Of a DNA stretch of 64,000 nucleotides, positions 34,154-44,056 are shown piece after piece. The stretch is from Flavobacterium rivuli WB 3.3-2 = DSM 21788. Its GTDB lineage: Bacteria > Bacteroidota > Bacteroidia > Flavobacteriales > Flavobacteriaceae. The stretch spans positions 94,354 through 158,353 of the forward strand of contig NZ_KB899974.1 in the NCBI RefSeq assembly GCF_000378485.1. Reading direction: 5' to 3'. The first letter of the stretch is position 1, and the number at the start of each line of letters is the position of its first letter. The position numbers and the translations under genes were made by a program. The notes beneath the pieces were generated by a model that was not told the origin of the DNA, searched no databases, and saw nothing but the letters and a program-made list of their open reading frames with translations.

Positions 34154-36196
34154 TTACACCGGGATTTTAATAATAAATTCGCTGCCAACGCCCTCATTAC
34201 TTATAATTTCTATTGTTCCGTTATGGCTTTTAACCACAATGTCATAGCTTAAAGAAAGGCCCAGTCCCGTACCCTCGCCTGTGGGCTTTGTGGTAAAGAA
34301 CGGCTGCAGTATTTTATCTTTTATTGTATCCGGAATACCAGTACCGTTGTCTTTTATAATAATTTCGACGGCGTTTCCTTTGTGGTGGGTGCTTACGGAA
34401 ACTATTGGTTTATAACCTTCTCTTGCAAACTGCGACTGATAACTGTTTACTGACCACTGCTTACTCTTCTCGTTAGTAGCATAAAAAGCATTGGTAAACA
34501 GGTTAAGCAAAACACGCCCAATATCCTGTGGAACAATGTTTATTTTAGGCAGGCTTTCGTCTAAATTAGTTACCAGATCGGCGTTAAAGCTTTTGTCTTT
34601 AGCACGTAATCCGTGATAGGCAAGGCGTAAATATTCATCAGCCAATATATTAATATTAGTTGGCTCTTTTTGTCCCGATGATGCGCGGCTGTGCTGTAGC
34701 ATACCTTTTACAATACCATCTGCACGGCGGCCGTGATGGACAATTTTCTCAAGGTTTAACTTAATATCGCCCGCTATTGCGGCAGCTTCTTTGGCATCGC
34801 CTTTAGCCATTTCTTCCTGCATTTCATCGAGCAGCTCTATACTTACATCGCTAAAGTTGTTTACAAAGTTTAATGGGTTTTGTATCTCGTGTGCTATCCC
34901 GGCAGTAAGCTCGCCCAGCGATGCCATTTTCTCTGATTGTATAAGCTGGTTCTGGGTTTGTTTAAGTTCAGATAGTGCCACTTCTGCAACAGATTTCTGA
35001 GTCTCAGTTTCCTGTTTTTGCAATTCAAGGTCGGCAAAAGCTTTTTTCTGTATGCGGTTGTTGCGCCAAAGCAACAGCAAAACAATAAGAATTATAAGCA
35101 CAATGCCTGCCAGTACATACAGTTTAAGGTTGTTTTTGTAGTTAAGGGCAAGTTCACGTGCCTGCTGCTCTTCGGTAAACTTCATGCTGGCAGCATATTC
35201 CATGTTGCGGCTGCTAAAAATACTATCTCTTATAATAAGGTTCTTTTCTATATAAGCGTTACTACTGTCGGCATTTATACCTTTATAAATTTGATACAAC
35301 CCATAGGTGTGATACCGCTGGGTAACATAATCTTCTGATTTTAGTAATTGTTTAGACTGGTCGGCATAGTATACTGTCGAATCGATCATGTTACGGCCTT
35401 TGTAGTAACCGGCAAGCTCCATTAATATCTGGGCGCGCAAATAACCCTGCACTTTTACATAGGGCCTTTTAAGTATTTTTTTATAATAATAAGGAGCGTT
35501 GCTTTTTCCTCTTACATACATAATTGCCATAGGAGAAAAAGCTTCGTCGCGCTGATGTTCTATACTATACTTAAGCCCTTCATAAAAATAATATTGGGCA
35601 GAATCTTTTTGTTTAAGTTCTATATATACGCTATAAATGCTAACATAGACAGAGGCTGCAAAAAAATCGTTTTTTGCCAATAAAGAATATTTTAGGCCCA
35701 ACTGGAAATATTTTTTTTTCATTTCCAGATTTTGAGGATAACTAACCCCAAGGTTGGCATATACAATGCCTATTGCGTGGTTATTACCAGATTTTTTTGC
35801 TATAGCAAGTGCTTTTGTTAACATACTAAGAGCACTGGCTGTGTTGCCATTAATAGCAATATAATAGGCAATTTCGCTCATTATTATAGCTTCAAAAGGC
35901 TTATCGCCAGTTTTGTGGCTGTATTTTAGTAGCTTGTCATAATACATTAGTGCCTCTTTTTGAGGAAGGATGCCATTAAAAGAGGTTATCTGGTAGGCAA
36001 GGTCAACACGTTTTTCGGTAGTGGCTGCCATATATACACATTGCAACAGGCTGTCCCGGTTAATTTCAGGAAAGTACTTAACCGTGTTTTTTTGAGAAAA
36101 ACCAAGATTTACCAGGCTATCTATTGCACGCTCATGCTGTGCTGTAACAGTATAGCTTAGCAACATTGCTGCAAGCAGTAGTATATATTTTTTCAT
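34154..36196 (-). CDS. TPR-domain sensor histidine kinase (kinase 4 of the array)
   Basis: A 680-residue kinase. Signal peptide MKKYILLLAAMLLSYTVTA, then periplasmic TPR-like repeats (about 60-330), one membrane helix (LYVLAGIVLIILIVLLLLW), a coiled coil, and a kinase core. The phosphoacceptor His is in SLGELTAGIAHEIQNPLNF; ATP-binding boxes are LLNLFTNAFYA, DNGTGIP and GEGTGLGLSLSYD. Compared with the other three kinases it has an extra 8 or so residues after EKSKQ. Last kinase of the array, 74 bp before the receiver gene. The ligand may be a peptide or glycan sensed by the TPR part; unknown. Confidence 0.9.
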   Translation of the reverse strand: MKKYILLLAAMLLSYTVTAQHERAIDSLVNLGFSQKNTVKYFPEINRDSLLQCVYMAATTEKRVDLAYQITSFNGILPQKEALMYYDKLLKYSHKTGDKPFEAIIMSEIAYYIAINGNTASALSMLTKALAIAKKSGNNHAIGIVYANLGVSYPQNLEMKKKYFQLGLKYSLLAKNDFFAASVYVSIYSVYIELKQKDSAQYYFYEGLKYSIEHQRDEAFSPMAIMYVRGKSNAPYYYKKILKRPYVKVQGYLRAQILMELAGYYKGRNMIDSTVYYADQSKQLLKSEDYVTQRYHTYGLYQIYKGINADSSNAYIEKNLIIRDSIFSSRNMEYAASMKFTEEQQARELALNYKNNLKLYVLAGIVLIILIVLLLLWRNNRIQKKAFADLELQKQETETQKSVAEVALSELKQTQNQLIQSEKMASLGELTAGIAHEIQNPLNFVNNFSDVSIELLDEMQEEMAKGDAKEAAAIAGDIKLNLEKIVHHGRRADGIVKGMLQHSRASSGQKEPTNINILADEYLRLAYHGLRAKDKSFNADLVTNLDESLPKINIVPQDIGRVLLNLFTNAFYATNEKSKQWSVNSYQSQFAREGYKPIVSVSTHHKGNAVEIIIKDNGTGIPDTIKDKILQPFFTTKPTGEGTGLGLSLSYDIVVKSHNGTIEIISNEGVGSEFIIKIPV

Positions 36197-36198
36197 AG

Positions 36199-38298
36199 TT
36201 AAGCTATTGGCAATGTAATTTTAAATTCAGACCATTCATTTTCATTACTATCAATCTCAATGCTTCCGTTATGGCCTTTAACCACAATGTCGTAACTTAA
36301 AGACAGGCCAAGCCCCGTACCCTCGCCGGTAGGTTTGGTGGTAAAAAAAGGCTGGAGTATTTTATCTTTTATAGCGTCGGGTATACCAGTGCCATTGTCT
36401 TTTACAATAATCTCAACGGTATTATCTTTTTGATGTGTTATAATACTTACTGTCGGCTTATAGCTTCCATCTGAAAACTGTGACTGTTTACTCTTTTCCT
36501 GCGTTGCATAAAAAGCATTGGTAAACAGGTTAAGTAAAACACGGCCAACATCCTGCGGTACAATGTTTATTTTAGCAAGGCTGTCGCCGAAATTTGTTAC
36601 CAGTTCGGCATTAAAGCCTTTGTCTTTGGCACGCAGGCCATAATAGGCAAGGCGTAAATATTCATCGGCTAAAACATTAATGTCGGTAGGTTCTTTTTGG
36701 CCTGATGACGCCCTGCTGTGCTGCAGCATACCTTTTACAATACCATCTGCCCGGCGGCCATGATGGGCAATTTTTTCGAGGTTTAACTTAATGTCGCCTG
36801 CTATTGCAGCAGCTTCTTCGGTATCGCCTTTAGTCATCTCTTCTTGCATCTCATCAAGCAACTCTATACTTACATCGCTAAAGTTGTTTACAAAGTTTAA
36901 CGGGTTCTGTATCTCGTGTGCTATCCCGGCAGTAAGTTCGCCCAGCGATGCCATTTTTTCTGATTGAATAAGTTGGGTTTGTGTTTGCTTAAGGCTTTCT
37001 ATAGAGCTTTGCAGCTCTGCAGTGCGTTCAGCTACCTGTATTTCAAGGATTTCATTTTGCTGTTCTGTAAGTTTATTACGTTCTTCTTCGCGTAACAATG
37101 CCTGATTGGCATTTTCCTCCATCAATAGCCTAAAGCGTGCAAACATGGCCCAAGATAATACTATTATAGCCCATAGCCCGCCTATAATTCTTAAATAGTC
37201 CAGGTTATTAAATATTGATAAAAGAAAGCATGCCAAAAAGGGGATTCCGGCTACAATAAAAATCCTTGCCTGCTTATCTCTTCTTAAAAGCAATTTAATC
37301 AGTACTATTATATTACCTATTAAAAACAATAAAATACTGCCTATAGATATTATTTCTGCTACTTCCTGAACGAACAAAGGGCCACGTATTAACGATATCG
37401 TGCTGGTAGCCAATAAAAAAATGGGGTACCATAGCAAAAATTTATCCCACAGCGGAAACGTCTTTTTTAATTGAATAAATGCCCTGAAGGTTTGCAATAC
37501 CATAAATAACAATATTAAGCTTACCATACCATTAAATGATGATACCGCTCTAGGGTTCTCATTAAAAAACATTGATGCTATAATATCTGTTCCGTATGAT
37601 AATGCGCAAATAAGCAGTGTAACAAAATAGAGCACATAAACCCGTTCCCTGGTTATTATTACAAAAAAGAAATTGAATAATGCTGCAAATAGTATAAAAC
37701 CGAATAGTGCTGCCTCTAAAAGCATATCTTCATCGTAAGAAACTTTTTTTGTGAGTTCTTTTTCAACTACTTTATTATAATCACCTATTATCGGGGTTGG
37801 GATATTTGTCAGTCCAGCTTTGGTTATATAATGGTTATAAACCGTAATTTCTCCCTCTGCCGGTAGTATTACTGGTATTTGTAATAAACGTTTTATACCA
37901 TCTTTTTGGCTCCAGGGAACATAATAACCGGTTACAAAATGTTTGGTAGTATTACCGTTTGTAACATACATATCACAGCGGCCTGTAATTAGGCTCAGCA
38001 CTATTTTTTTAGGGGATTTAAGACCATTCTTTAATTTATAGCGTATCCAGATATTAGCCTTGTCTCCTACATCGGCAGTTTTTTCAACGCCGGTTTTAAA
38101 TTTAGAATTACTTTCTGCCCCGGATGCTACTTTAAAGCTTATACTATCTTTAGTAACCAGGTATTGACAGTTTTCAACAGGCAGATTGTGGTTAGTGTCT
38201 AAGTCATTACTTACAATAAAGGGCTCAGGAAAGTTTTTTTGCGCGAAAGCATAACTAACGGTTAATAAGCAAACACAGAGATATAATATTTTTTTCAT
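36199..38298 (-). CDS. 7TM sensor histidine kinase (kinase 3 of the array)
   Basis: A 699-residue kinase of the 7TMR-DISM type. Signal peptide MKKILYLCVCLLTVSYAFA; a periplasmic beta domain (about 25-180); seven membrane helices from LEAALFGFILFAALFNFFF to about residue 395; a coiled coil starting near EENANQALLREEE; then the same kinase core as its neighbours (GIAHEIQNPLNF, LLNLFTNAFYA, DNGTGIP). The periplasmic domain fits a carbohydrate-binding DISMED2-like fold. It ends 2 bp before the next kinase gene. Confidence 0.9.
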   Translation of the reverse strand: MKKILYLCVCLLTVSYAFAQKNFPEPFIVSNDLDTNHNLPVENCQYLVTKDSISFKVASGAESNSKFKTGVEKTADVGDKANIWIRYKLKNGLKSPKKIVLSLITGRCDMYVTNGNTTKHFVTGYYVPWSQKDGIKRLLQIPVILPAEGEITVYNHYITKAGLTNIPTPIIGDYNKVVEKELTKKVSYDEDMLLEAALFGFILFAALFNFFFVIITRERVYVLYFVTLLICALSYGTDIIASMFFNENPRAVSSFNGMVSLILLFMVLQTFRAFIQLKKTFPLWDKFLLWYPIFLLATSTISLIRGPLFVQEVAEIISIGSILLFLIGNIIVLIKLLLRRDKQARIFIVAGIPFLACFLLSIFNNLDYLRIIGGLWAIIVLSWAMFARFRLLMEENANQALLREEERNKLTEQQNEILEIQVAERTAELQSSIESLKQTQTQLIQSEKMASLGELTAGIAHEIQNPLNFVNNFSDVSIELLDEMQEEMTKGDTEEAAAIAGDIKLNLEKIAHHGRRADGIVKGMLQHSRASSGQKEPTDINVLADEYLRLAYYGLRAKDKGFNAELVTNFGDSLAKINIVPQDVGRVLLNLFTNAFYATQEKSKQSQFSDGSYKPTVSIITHQKDNTVEIIVKDNGTGIPDAIKDKILQPFFTTKPTGEGTGLGLSLSYDIVVKGHNGSIEIDSNENEWSEFKITLPIA

Positions 38299-38314
38299 TT
38301 ATGGGATTTTAAGA

Positions 38315-40420
38315 TCAGCTAACGGGCAGTGTTATAATAAATTCAGCACCTTCTGCCGGCTGGCTTTCTATATCCAGCGTTCCGCCGTGGGCTTTTACAA
38401 TAATGTCATAGCTTAACGATAAGCCAAGGCCGGTACCTTCGCCGGTAGGTTTAGTAGTAAAAAAGGGCTGTAGTATTTTATCCTTAATTTCAGGTGGAAT
38501 ACCTATTCCGTTATCTTTAATAATAATTTGTATCACATCCTCTTTTTGCAATGTAGTAACTGTAATTACCGGCTTGTAACCGTTCCCTGATAACTGCGAC
38601 TGCTTACTCTTTTCCTGTGTAGCATAAAAAGCATTGTTAAAAAGGTTAAGCAGCACGCGGCCTACATCCTGAGATATTATGGTTACTTTAGGCAGGCCTT
38701 CACTAAAGTTAGTTATCATCTCGGCATTAAAGCTTTTATCTTTAGCACGCAGGCCATGGTAGGCCAGGCGCAAAAACTCGTCGGCAAGTATATTAATATC
38801 TGTTGGCTCTTTTTGTCCCGACGATGAACGGCTGTGCTGCAGCATTCCCTTAACAATGTTATCGGCACGGCGGCCGTGATGCGCAATTTTTTCAAGGTTT
38901 TGTATTACGTCATCTGCAATGGCGTTTACTTCTGTAAGGTCGCCATTATCTACCTCTTCTTTAAGTTCCTGTAACAGCTCTACACTTACGTCGCTAAAAT
39001 TGTTTACAAAGTTTAACGGGTTCTGAATTTCATGGGCAATACCTGCTGTAAGCTCTCCCAACGACGCCATTTTTTCTGATTGTATAAGCTGCGCCTGGGT
39101 TTGTTTAAGGTTCTCTAACGAGTGTTGCAGCTCTGCCGTACGCTCTGCTACCTGCTGTTCCAGTAATTCATTTTGCTGTGCTATAAGGCGGTTGCGTTCT
39201 TCTTCTTTTTCCAGGGCGGCGCGGGCATTCTCTATTTGCAGCGATTTAAAACGGGCAAACATTCCCCAGGATAAAACAAGGATTGTCCACATGCCACATG
39301 CTGCAAATATCCAGTCCCACTCTATAATTGCAGCAATTATGGGACTTAGTAAAAATGGCATTGCGGCAATAACAAAAAGACGGGCTTCCTTATCTTTTTT
39401 GCGAAGCAATGAAATGATCATTACTATGGCGGCTATAAAAAAGACGAAAAATCCTAAAGCAGTTATAATACCTATTACAATTAAAGGAATAGGCCAGTTG
39501 TTAATAAAAAGTATAAACTCTGCAAAACCCGTAACTCCAACAAAAACAGAGAAATAAATTAAAAACTTATCCCAACCCGGAAAATGTATCTTTATCCTGA
39601 AAAAGTAGCGTAACGTATGTATAAACGTAATTATAAAAAAGATAATTGTAGCGGCCAGGAAGGCAGAATAACCCATCCTGTACTCGCCAAACAGCAAAGA
39701 CGATAAAACATTTTCGGCAATTAACAGTGCCGAGAAAAACAAAAGGAATGCAAAGACAAGATATACCTTTTCGCGGTTAACGTAATAAAAGAACAGATTG
39801 AATATTAATGCAAAAATGATAAAGCCAAAAAAACCGAAAGACAAAACATCATCTTTAGCATAGTTGGGTGCACTTAAGTAATAACGGTCTACAACTTTAA
39901 GATAATTACCTATTTTGGGGCCAACGCCGTTTATAAAAGTTACGTCGCCTAAATTTGCATATATTTTTATTTCTTCTCCTGCTGCAAGAGTATATTTTAT
40001 ATCGTCAATACTTTTTATTCCGCTACGTTTGCTCCAGGGCACCATGTAACCGGTTACAAAGTGTTCCCATTTATTTTTGCGGTTAATATAAACATCTTCT
40101 CTTTCATTATAAACAGAAATGGTAAAGATCAATGGCTCTTTTGCTGCATTTTTAATCCTGAACCGCACCCATATATGTGCTTTTTCTTTAATGTTAGATA
40201 TCTTGTTTGTTTGTTCCTTAAACCGTTTAGAATATTCAGGCTTTATAACATTGTTAAAGGCAACACTATCTTCGCCGGTATTTATATATTGCCAGTTTCT
40301 GTTAGGGAGGTGGGTATATATATTTGCATTATTATCCATAACAAATGCTTCCGGCCATTCGTTCTGAGCAAATACAGGTACTGTAAGAAATAATAAGAAA
40401 CAAAGTAAAATTCTTTTCAT
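38315..40420 (-). CDS. 7TM sensor histidine kinase (kinase 2 of the array)
   Basis: A 701-residue paralogue of the next kinase down, with the same order: signal peptide (MKRILLCFLLFLTVPVFA), periplasmic beta domain, seven membrane helices, coiled coil, kinase core. The core is almost the same (LGELTAGIAHEIQNPLNF, LLNLFNNAFYA, GEGTGLGLSLSYD), while the sensor parts are much less alike. This points to duplication followed by change of ligand. 16 bp separate it from the next gene. Confidence 0.9.
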   Translation of the reverse strand: MKRILLCFLLFLTVPVFAQNEWPEAFVMDNNANIYTHLPNRNWQYINTGEDSVAFNNVIKPEYSKRFKEQTNKISNIKEKAHIWVRFRIKNAAKEPLIFTISVYNEREDVYINRKNKWEHFVTGYMVPWSKRSGIKSIDDIKYTLAAGEEIKIYANLGDVTFINGVGPKIGNYLKVVDRYYLSAPNYAKDDVLSFGFFGFIIFALIFNLFFYYVNREKVYLVFAFLLFFSALLIAENVLSSLLFGEYRMGYSAFLAATIIFFIITFIHTLRYFFRIKIHFPGWDKFLIYFSVFVGVTGFAEFILFINNWPIPLIVIGIITALGFFVFFIAAIVMIISLLRKKDKEARLFVIAAMPFLLSPIIAAIIEWDWIFAACGMWTILVLSWGMFARFKSLQIENARAALEKEEERNRLIAQQNELLEQQVAERTAELQHSLENLKQTQAQLIQSEKMASLGELTAGIAHEIQNPLNFVNNFSDVSVELLQELKEEVDNGDLTEVNAIADDVIQNLEKIAHHGRRADNIVKGMLQHSRSSSGQKEPTDINILADEFLRLAYHGLRAKDKSFNAEMITNFSEGLPKVTIISQDVGRVLLNLFNNAFYATQEKSKQSQLSGNGYKPVITVTTLQKEDVIQIIIKDNGIGIPPEIKDKILQPFFTTKPTGEGTGLGLSLSYDIIVKAHGGTLDIESQPAEGAEFIITLPVS

Positions 40421-40441
40421 TTGCTTGATGTTTTATAAATT

Positions 40442-42421
40442 TTAAACAGGAAGGCTTATGGTAAATTCGGCTCCTTCGCCTTCGTTACCTATAATTTCTA
40501 TAGTGCCGCCGTGTGCCTTTACAACAATATCATAACTAAGCGAAAGGCCAAGCCCGGTACCTGCACCTGTGGGCTTGGTTGTAAAAAATGGCTGTAGTAT
40601 TTTATCTTTAATAGCATTTGGGATACCGTTGCCGTTATCTTTTATGGCAATCATAATGGCATTATCTTTTTGCCATGTAGTAACTTTTATTACGGGTTTG
40701 TAACTGCTAATTGTAAACTGCGACTGTTTACTTTTTTCCTGTGTGGCATAAAAAGCATTGTTAAAAAGATTGAGCAGTACTCGCCCAATATCCTGAGGTA
40801 TTACAGGTATTTTAGGCAGGCTTTCGCTGAAGTTTGTTACTAAATCGGCATTAAATGTTTTGTCCTTTGCACGCAGGCCATGATAGGCGAGTCGCAAAAA
40901 TTCATCTGTAAGTTCATTAATATCAGTAAGTTCTTTTTGCCCTGTAGACGACTGGCTGTGCTGGAGCATGCCTTTTACAATACCATCGGCACGACGGCCG
41001 TGATGGGCAATTTTTTCGAGGTTTTGTTTTATATCAACAGCTATAGCATTGGCTTCTTCTATGTCGCCTTTATCTATTTCTTCCTGCATCTCTTCCAGCA
41101 ATTCTATACTCACATCGCTAAAGTTGTTTACAAAGTTTAGCGGGTTTTGTATTTCGTGGGCAATACCTGCGGTAAGTTCGCCCAGTGATGCCATTTTTTC
41201 GCTCTGTATAAGTTGCGACTGTGTAGACTTTAAATTAGTAAGAGTACTTTCTAACTTTTTATTAATGCGTTTATTTTGCCTGTTGTTACGGTAAAGAATG
41301 AACACTATAATAAGAAATATACAAATACCGGCTATAAGTACATACTGCCTTTGGCTGTTTTGCAGGGCAATCCTTTTTGCAGTAGCTTCCCGCTGACGCT
41401 CCTGCTCGTTTAAAACAATTTTTTGCAGTTCCCTAAAACGTTCAGCACCCATAAGGCTATCTTTCTCGGCCATAGCAACAGAAAGATATTGGTGAGCATT
41501 GTTATATTCGCCCTTGTTTTTATACAAGTCGCTAAGCAGGAGGGAAGCGTCATACAAACCTTTCCTAAAAGAAACAGCCCTGCCGGATTGCATTGCATTA
41601 CGGGCATATTTCATGGCAGAGTCCGGTACTTTAAGCTCATTATATAACTTTGCGAGGAACAGGTTATTCATGGTAAGGTTTCTTATATCGTTATCAATAT
41701 TAGCCTCAGCTATGCCTCTTTTGTAAAAGTTCATAGCCTTGTTTGTATCGCCATTTAGTTTATAGGCATTCCCCATCCTGAACATTATTTCGGGAATCGT
41801 AAAATCATACCTGTTTTGCGGGTTTTTAATGTGTGCGTTATATACTAAGGTTTGATAGTACAAAGTAGAATCGGGTACTTTTAGCAGGTCATATATATTA
41901 CCTATGTTAGAAACTTCATTGTAATACATGCCAGTGTTGCCAACAGCTTTAAACAGGTTTTTAGACTGTACATAATAGTCGTTTGCTTTTGTGTAATCGC
42001 CTAATTCCATGTAGGTATTGCCTATCCTGTTAAGCGCTATAGCCATAATGCTCTCGTCATTTAAATCTTTGCCTATGCGGTATGCCTCAAACTGAGATTG
42101 TAACGACTCCGGCAACCTCCCTGCTTCTAATTCTGTTGCACCTCTCAACGATAAAAGATAAGCCTTTTTTTGTACAGCAAACGTTGCATATTGGTTGGGC
42201 AATTTGTCATTCATCTTTAGGGCACGGTTTAAATAAACCATAGAAGAATCTATATTGCTAAACCTGTAACTACCGCCCAGCTGCCCGGCAATATTTATTT
42301 TTGTAGTGTCATGAGCCGCTTTTGCAAACTGTCGCTTTAGTTCGCTTTCTTTTTTAGGAGATATTTGTGCAAATACATATAAGGGTAACGTTATTAGGAA
42401 TATAAGTAAGCTTTTTTTCAT
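40442..42421 (-). CDS. TPR-domain sensor histidine kinase (kinase 1 of the array)
   Basis: About 659 residues from the ATG at 42421, chosen because it opens a signal peptide (MKKSLLIFLITLPLYVFA); an in-frame codon 13 triplets upstream is less likely. TPR-like repeats fill about 40-340, one membrane helix is near 355 (LIAGICIFLIIVFILY), then the shared kinase core with GIAHEIQNPLNF, LLNLFNNAFYA and GAGTGLGLSLSYD (Ala where the others have Glu). First gene of the operon; no clear promoter box was found in the 250 bp before it, only CAAA-N3-TA, one base off the -7 spacing. Confidence 0.9.
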   Translation of the reverse strand: MKKSLLIFLITLPLYVFAQISPKKESELKRQFAKAAHDTTKINIAGQLGGSYRFSNIDSSMVYLNRALKMNDKLPNQYATFAVQKKAYLLSLRGATELEAGRLPESLQSQFEAYRIGKDLNDESIMAIALNRIGNTYMELGDYTKANDYYVQSKNLFKAVGNTGMYYNEVSNIGNIYDLLKVPDSTLYYQTLVYNAHIKNPQNRYDFTIPEIMFRMGNAYKLNGDTNKAMNFYKRGIAEANIDNDIRNLTMNNLFLAKLYNELKVPDSAMKYARNAMQSGRAVSFRKGLYDASLLLSDLYKNKGEYNNAHQYLSVAMAEKDSLMGAERFRELQKIVLNEQERQREATAKRIALQNSQRQYVLIAGICIFLIIVFILYRNNRQNKRINKKLESTLTNLKSTQSQLIQSEKMASLGELTAGIAHEIQNPLNFVNNFSDVSIELLEEMQEEIDKGDIEEANAIAVDIKQNLEKIAHHGRRADGIVKGMLQHSQSSTGQKELTDINELTDEFLRLAYHGLRAKDKTFNADLVTNFSESLPKIPVIPQDIGRVLLNLFNNAFYATQEKSKQSQFTISSYKPVIKVTTWQKDNAIMIAIKDNGNGIPNAIKDKILQPFFTTKPTGAGTGLGLSLSYDIVVKAHGGTIEIIGNEGEGAEFTISLPV

Positions 42422-42591
42422 AGAGATTGTGAAGTAGGTAAGGACTTCAAAAAATATCATTGTTTATCTTAATTTTAACATAGCTAATATAATGGTAATC
42501 TGTCATTATAATACTATTCACTACACATTTTGCAACTTTATTACTAAGTTTTTATTTATAATACTGATTGATAAATGCCGTAAAAACAAAA

Positions 42592-42620
42592 AATGCCCAA
42601 CACATGTAGTGTTAAGCATT
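42592..42620 (-). terminator. terminator of the small gene / barrel gene unit
   Basis: AATGC-cc-AACAC and GTGTT-aa-GCATT form a stem with one symmetric internal loop and the loop ATGTA. On the minus strand a T-rich run (TTTTTTGTTTTTA) follows. It lies 50 bp past the stop of the gene at 42670. Confidence 0.75.
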
Positions 42621-42669
42621 AGCAAAAAACAATTTATGAATAAGTAATTGAAGAATCAGGTTGGGGGAA

Positions 42670-42882
42670 TCAGAATAGCTCTTCACATTTAAAACCGGCA
42701 TTGTGCAATGCAGCCACTATACTGTTATTTACATTTTTAGAACTGTCTATCCTTAAAATTTTATCGCAATCATCAAGGTCAAAATTCCATTTTTCATTAT
42801 GCAGCAAAGCATCAAGTAGCGGCTTTACCTTTTTAATTTTAACCTTAGATGTTATGTTCGTTTTATAAATTGATACCGGCAT
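42670..42882 (-). CDS. small conserved protein, possible HMA-like fold
   Basis: A 70-residue protein beginning MPVSIYKTNITSKVKIKKV. The order beta-alpha-beta-beta-alpha and the phrase DLDDCDKILRID, ending AALHNAGFKCEELF, resemble small ferredoxin-fold proteins common in Flavobacteria that are related to heavy-metal domains but lack the CxxC metal site. It lies 26 bp after the outer-membrane barrel gene and shares its terminator. No function can be given. Confidence 0.65.
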   Translation of the reverse strand: MPVSIYKTNITSKVKIKKVKPLLDALLHNEKWNFDLDDCDKILRIDSSKNVNNSIVAALHNAGFKCEELF

Positions 42883-42908
42883 TGCATATTATATTTAAGT
42901 TTAACACC

Positions 42909-43880
42909 TTAAAAAGGATTGTAAGAAATCCCGATATTAAAATACCATTGCGGATCCTGCTTACTTTCAAGTACATATTTACTTGTTTTTTCGCCCCTCT
43001 CTGTTATACGCGTTGTAATAACGTTGGTAAGCCCCCCTTTAAAAGTGCCAATAAGATTTTTGCCAAGCCAGTATTCGTAGGTAAGGCCGGAGCGTAGTTC
43101 CAGTTGGTTTAATTCATAAGTTCCATTAAGCAGGCCGGTATTTAGCCTTAAATAAAAATTCTCGCTGTTAAGTTCTGTACCAACAGATAGCTGACCTTTT
43201 TCCAGCAGTTTACGTTTAAGCAGTAAACGCTGTGGCATTATAAAATCTAATGTCCAGGGAGAGTTTTTAAAATTATGCTCATAAGTAAATATAGGCACAA
43301 AAGGCAGTATAGAGGATGGGTCTAACATGGCAAGCGCACCCGCAGTAATGGTTGTCCTGTCGTTCTTTTTTAATACGAGCGTAGCCGATGCAAGCCCTTT
43401 AACCCGCTGAAAAGCATACTGGTTAGCATCTACCGTACCCGAAACATTATAGATTACAGGTTTTTTAAACAATGTAGAAAAATAAGTGGCACTAACGGCA
43501 CCGGCAAAATAATGAAACTCCTGCGTGGGCCTGTTATAGTTAGTCTGGGAAGGAATATCATACACATTATCAAACTCAAAAACTTCATACTTATATCGTA
43601 GTGACCCTGTAATAAAAAATCGGTTAGTTTTATATACCGGTATGTTTGCCGAAACCCTAAAACGGTAATGGTTGTTTACACGGGCTTTTTCCTTCTCATT
43701 ACCAAAGGCTTTTGTGGTATAATCTGCCGGGCCCAGCTGGTTGTACTGCACATCAAACACACGTGTGGTAGGGAATTTTGATGTAATTACCTTTCCCGTT
43801 TCTTTAGGTATAGAATCGTTTTGCGCAGCAGCCGGCAATATTGTAATTAGCGGCAATAGGATTAATAACCTGATTTTCAT
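42909..43880 (-). CDS. outer-membrane beta-barrel protein, DUF6268-like
   Basis: A 323-residue protein with a signal peptide (MKIRLLILLPLITILPAAA). Alternating aromatic and polar residues mark at least 10 beta strands, and it ends WYFNIGISYNPF, with the C-terminal Phe typical of outer-membrane barrels. The nearest family that fits is DUF6268; role unknown. The small gene follows it by 26 bp and the LytS kinase gene is divergent. Confidence 0.75.
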   Translation of the reverse strand: MKIRLLILLPLITILPAAAQNDSIPKETGKVITSKFPTTRVFDVQYNQLGPADYTTKAFGNEKEKARVNNHYRFRVSANIPVYKTNRFFITGSLRYKYEVFEFDNVYDIPSQTNYNRPTQEFHYFAGAVSATYFSTLFKKPVIYNVSGTVDANQYAFQRVKGLASATLVLKKNDRTTITAGALAMLDPSSILPFVPIFTYEHNFKNSPWTLDFIMPQRLLLKRKLLEKGQLSVGTELNSENFYLRLNTGLLNGTYELNQLELRSGLTYEYWLGKNLIGTFKGGLTNVITTRITERGEKTSKYVLESKQDPQWYFNIGISYNPF

Positions 43881-44056
43881 TTTCTGACTGATGATTGATT
43901 TTAATGTATAGCTATATAATTGTGGTAAAAGTAGTACGTTATTACCTGTGTAAATGTTTTAATTATACAGCCGCCACATCATTTATACCAATGGCGTTTG
44001 TATAAATATACTGTTGTAAAAGCTTGTAGTTTAAATTATAGGCTAATTTTGTAATT

